Of a stretch of 59,791 nucleotides of DNA, positions 57,948-59,791 are shown one piece after another. This DNA comes from an uncultured Bacteroidota bacterium (GTDB lineage: Bacteria > Bacteroidota > Bacteroidia > Flavobacteriales > Flavobacteriaceae). A program made the translations under genes and the position numbers. Position 1 is the first letter of the stretch. Each line of letters starts with the position of its first letter. Below the pieces are notes generated by a model. It ran no database searches. It was not told the DNA's origin and saw only the letters and a program-made list of their open reading frames with translations. The stretch is taken from positions 1-59,791 of the forward strand of contig CAJWHM010000009.1 in the NCBI GenBank assembly GCA_913041125.1, read 5' to 3'.

Positions 57948-59791
57948 GACGATTCTATGATTATTTTTTGTTGATTCTTAATTTTTGATCCTGGTTTAAT
58001 TGACTGTGATTTAACAATTCCCTTACCTTTAACTTTTACAGTCATTCCTTTATTTTTCAATTTTTTAATTGCTTCTTTTTGATTAAGCCCCTTAACATTT
58101 GGAACTGTGTTATTTTCTAAATCAGCAAATGCAGAATAGCTTATTTCTATCTTTTTTGGTATATCGTTAAAAATTTTTTTTGCTATAGTCTTAAAAACAG
58201 GTGCAGCTACTGTAGACCCATAATATCCGATGGATTTATTTGGCCTATGAATTACAACTATACACGAATATTTTGGATTCTCTACTGGATAATATCCTAC
58301 AAAGCTGGATATATATTGAACTTCTTCAGAGGTATAATCAACTTGACAAGTTCCTGTTTTTCCTGCCATTGATAGCAATTCATCCTTTATATTAAACGCT
58401 GTACCCCATTTTTTATCCACAACATTAAAAAGCATTTGTTGTACTTTATTTAATGTTTCTTTTGAACAAACTGAAGGATTTAGAGTATGCTTTGAAAATA
58501 CTTTGGTAGGTAAATTCCCAAAATTGCTAATTTTACTTATAAATCTTGGTTTTACCATTTCTCCATCATTAGCTATAGCATTATAAAAAGCTAAGGTCTG
58601 AAGTGGAGTAATAGCGACTCCATATCCGTATGCCATCCAAGGTAAATCTAATCCATCCCAATTTGAATCAGTTGGATAAGGAATCTTGGGGATTCCTTCT
58701 CCTTTTATTGGCAAGCCTAAAGTTTTGTTTAGACCTAAGTTATAGAGGCGATCAACAAATTTTTTAGGATTATCTTTATAATTATCATAGATGATTTTTA
58801 CAAGACCTACATTTGATGAAACTTCAAAAGCTTTTGATGCAGTAATTATTCCATGCCCTCCTCTTTTTGAATCTTTAACTTTATATTTACCAAAAAATTT
58901 CAATTCCCCTTTACCAGTATTAATTAAAGAGTTATAATCAATTACTTTGTCCTCCAAAGCTGCAATCATTGCCATCAATTTAAATGTTGATCCAGGTTCA
59001 TGAGCCTCCCCAACCGCATAATTTAATTTTTCATAATATTTCCCCTCAACTGTCCTTCCTAAGTTTGCAATAGCCTTAATTTCACCTGTTTTCACTTCCA
59101 TTACTACAACTGTTCCATGCTCTGCTCTAAATTTTTCTAATTGTCCTAGAAGAGTATTATGAACTATTTCTTGAATATTAACATCTAATGTTGTGTAAAG
59201 ATCAAATCCCTCAGTAGGCTCTTTTTCATTAGAGTCACTTATGGGTTTCCATTGTCCATTTGCAATTTTTTGTTTTAATCGGATACCAGGATTTCCTCTT
59301 AAATATTCTGAGAAAGCGCCCTCAAGTCCGACTCTAAAATAAGAACCATTATTATCTAGTTTTTCATAACCTATTGTCCTTTCAGCAATTTTACCAAGCG
59401 GATGTTCTCGCTTTATTTCTTGTTCAACGATTAATCCTCCTCGATATACATTTTGATTAAAAATCGGAAATGTCTTATATTTTTTGTAATCTGAATACGA
59501 TACGTTCTTGGCAATTAACAAGTACCGATTTTTATTTTTTTTAGCTTTTTCAAGTTTTTTGAGTATAAATTTGGAAGACACACTAGTTAATGAAGCAATT
59601 GAATCTGCTAGTGTTTTCTTTTTAGTTTCAAATAAATAATCATCTGTTGTAACAGAATCCCAATGTAATTCATAACGCGGAATAGATGTGGCTAATATAT
59701 TCCCATCTGAAGCATATATATTTCCTCTACTGGGTTCTAGAATAACATTTTTAACAATACTCTCTGGTTCAATACCTAGCCCCGTTTCATT
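57944..59791 (-). CDS. ftsI: Septal penicillin-binding protein FtsI (PBP3), 5' end outside window
   Basis: This gene is cut by the right edge: the frame stays open to base 59791, giving 615 visible residues, and the first of these (EPSRGNIYASDGNILATSIP) belong to the N-terminal pedestal, so only the cytoplasmic tail and membrane helix are missing. A GTG at 59581 is internal and not the start. The transpeptidase domain has the three active-site motifs STFK (visible residues 268-271), SSN (325-327) and KTG (478-480). A C-terminal PASTA domain (about the last 55 residues, VPNVKGLNQKEAIKKLKNKG) follows. FtsI cross-links septal peptidoglycan together with FtsW. Confidence 0.95.
   Translation of the reverse strand, partial: NETGLGIEPESIVKNVILEPSRGNIYASDGNILATSIPRYELHWDSVTTDDYLFETKKKTLADSIASLTSVSSKFILKKLEKAKKNKNRYLLIAKNVSYSDYKKYKTFPIFNQNVYRGGLIVEQEIKREHPLGKIAERTIGYEKLDNNGSYFRVGLEGAFSEYLRGNPGIRLKQKIANGQWKPISDSNEKEPTEGFDLYTTLDVNIQEIVHNTLLGQLEKFRAEHGTVVVMEVKTGEIKAIANLGRTVEGKYYEKLNYAVGEAHEPGSTFKLMAMIAALEDKVIDYNSLINTGKGELKFFGKYKVKDSKRGGHGIITASKAFEVSSNVGLVKIIYDNYKDNPKKFVDRLYNLGLNKTLGLPIKGEGIPKIPYPTDSNWDGLDLPWMAYGYGVAITPLQTLAFYNAIANDGEMVKPRFISKISNFGNLPTKVFSKHTLNPSVCSKETLNKVQQMLFNVVDKKWGTAFNIKDELLSMAGKTGTCQVDYTSEEVQYISSFVGYYPVENPKYSCIVVIHRPNKSIGYYGSTVAAPVFKTIAKKIFNDIPKKIEISYSAFADLENNTVPNVKGLNQKEAIKKLKNKGMTVKVKGKGIVKSQSIKPGSKIKNQQKIIIESS

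Noticed and set aside
59581-59581. GTG as start codon of the penicillin-binding protein
   Set aside because: The frame continues upstream without a stop to the window edge and encodes the conserved pedestal segment SRGNIYASDGNILA, so the real start lies outside.

Overview
The window is chromosomal DNA from an AT-rich member of the Bacteroidetes, most likely a marine flavobacterium. Four things support this. It has two SusC/SusD outer-membrane uptake pairs. It has a PorT-type gliding/type IX secretion protein directly behind menG. It encodes a short primary sigma factor of 287 residues without region 1.1, and an FtsZ ending in the flavobacterial tail SFLHDNVD. Promoters, where visible, follow the Bacteroidetes TTG / TAnnTTTG pattern. 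Genes are tightly packed, no intergenic stretch exceeds 300 bases, and I see no insertion sequence, prophage or CRISPR array.

Layout. 1-5.8 kb: SusC, SusD and a third surface lipoprotein in one operon, ended by a hairpin; a convergent lipoprotein of the arylsulfotransferase fold follows (5.9-7.3 kb). 7.4-24.9 kb is mostly housekeeping: rlmB and rarA; convergent trkA-trkH for potassium uptake; menG-porT; a second SpoU methyltransferase; the Omp85 lipoprotein tamL; class II aldolase; accD; rpsO; pnp; rpoD; rpe; an OmpA-type protein with thrombospondin type 3 repeats; and a small membrane protein. 25-28 kb: a three-domain enzyme (small-molecule kinase, M23 peptidase, class III aminotransferase) preceded by a tRNA-Arg(TCG) gene.

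28.1-45.7 kb is the accessory part. A minus-strand run encodes a small lipoprotein, an amidohydrolase, a D-aminoacylase-like lipoprotein with an altered metal site, a 1026-residue Asp-box (BNR) propeller protein and an esterase-like lipoprotein. A plus-strand run encodes a second secreted amidohydrolase, an unknown secreted protein and a second SusC/SusD pair. A convergent secreted M28 (glutamate carboxypeptidase II-like) peptidase closes it. My inference is that these proteins work together in capture and hydrolysis of an amide- or peptide-type substrate at the cell surface; the substrate cannot be read from the sequence.

45.8-59.8 kb: the division and cell wall (dcw) cluster on the minus strand, transcribed ftsI-murE-mraY-murD-ftsW-murG-murC-ftsQ-ftsA-ftsZ-yqeY with gaps or overlaps of at most about 14 bases. 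The ftsI gene runs off the right edge. MurE carries the DNPR motif that goes with meso-diaminopimelate.

The most unusual items are the kinase-peptidase-aminotransferase fusion, the D-aminoacylase relative that lost its HxH motif, the AccD without its four zinc cysteines, and the amidohydrolase/BNR/SusCD/M28 locus as a whole.
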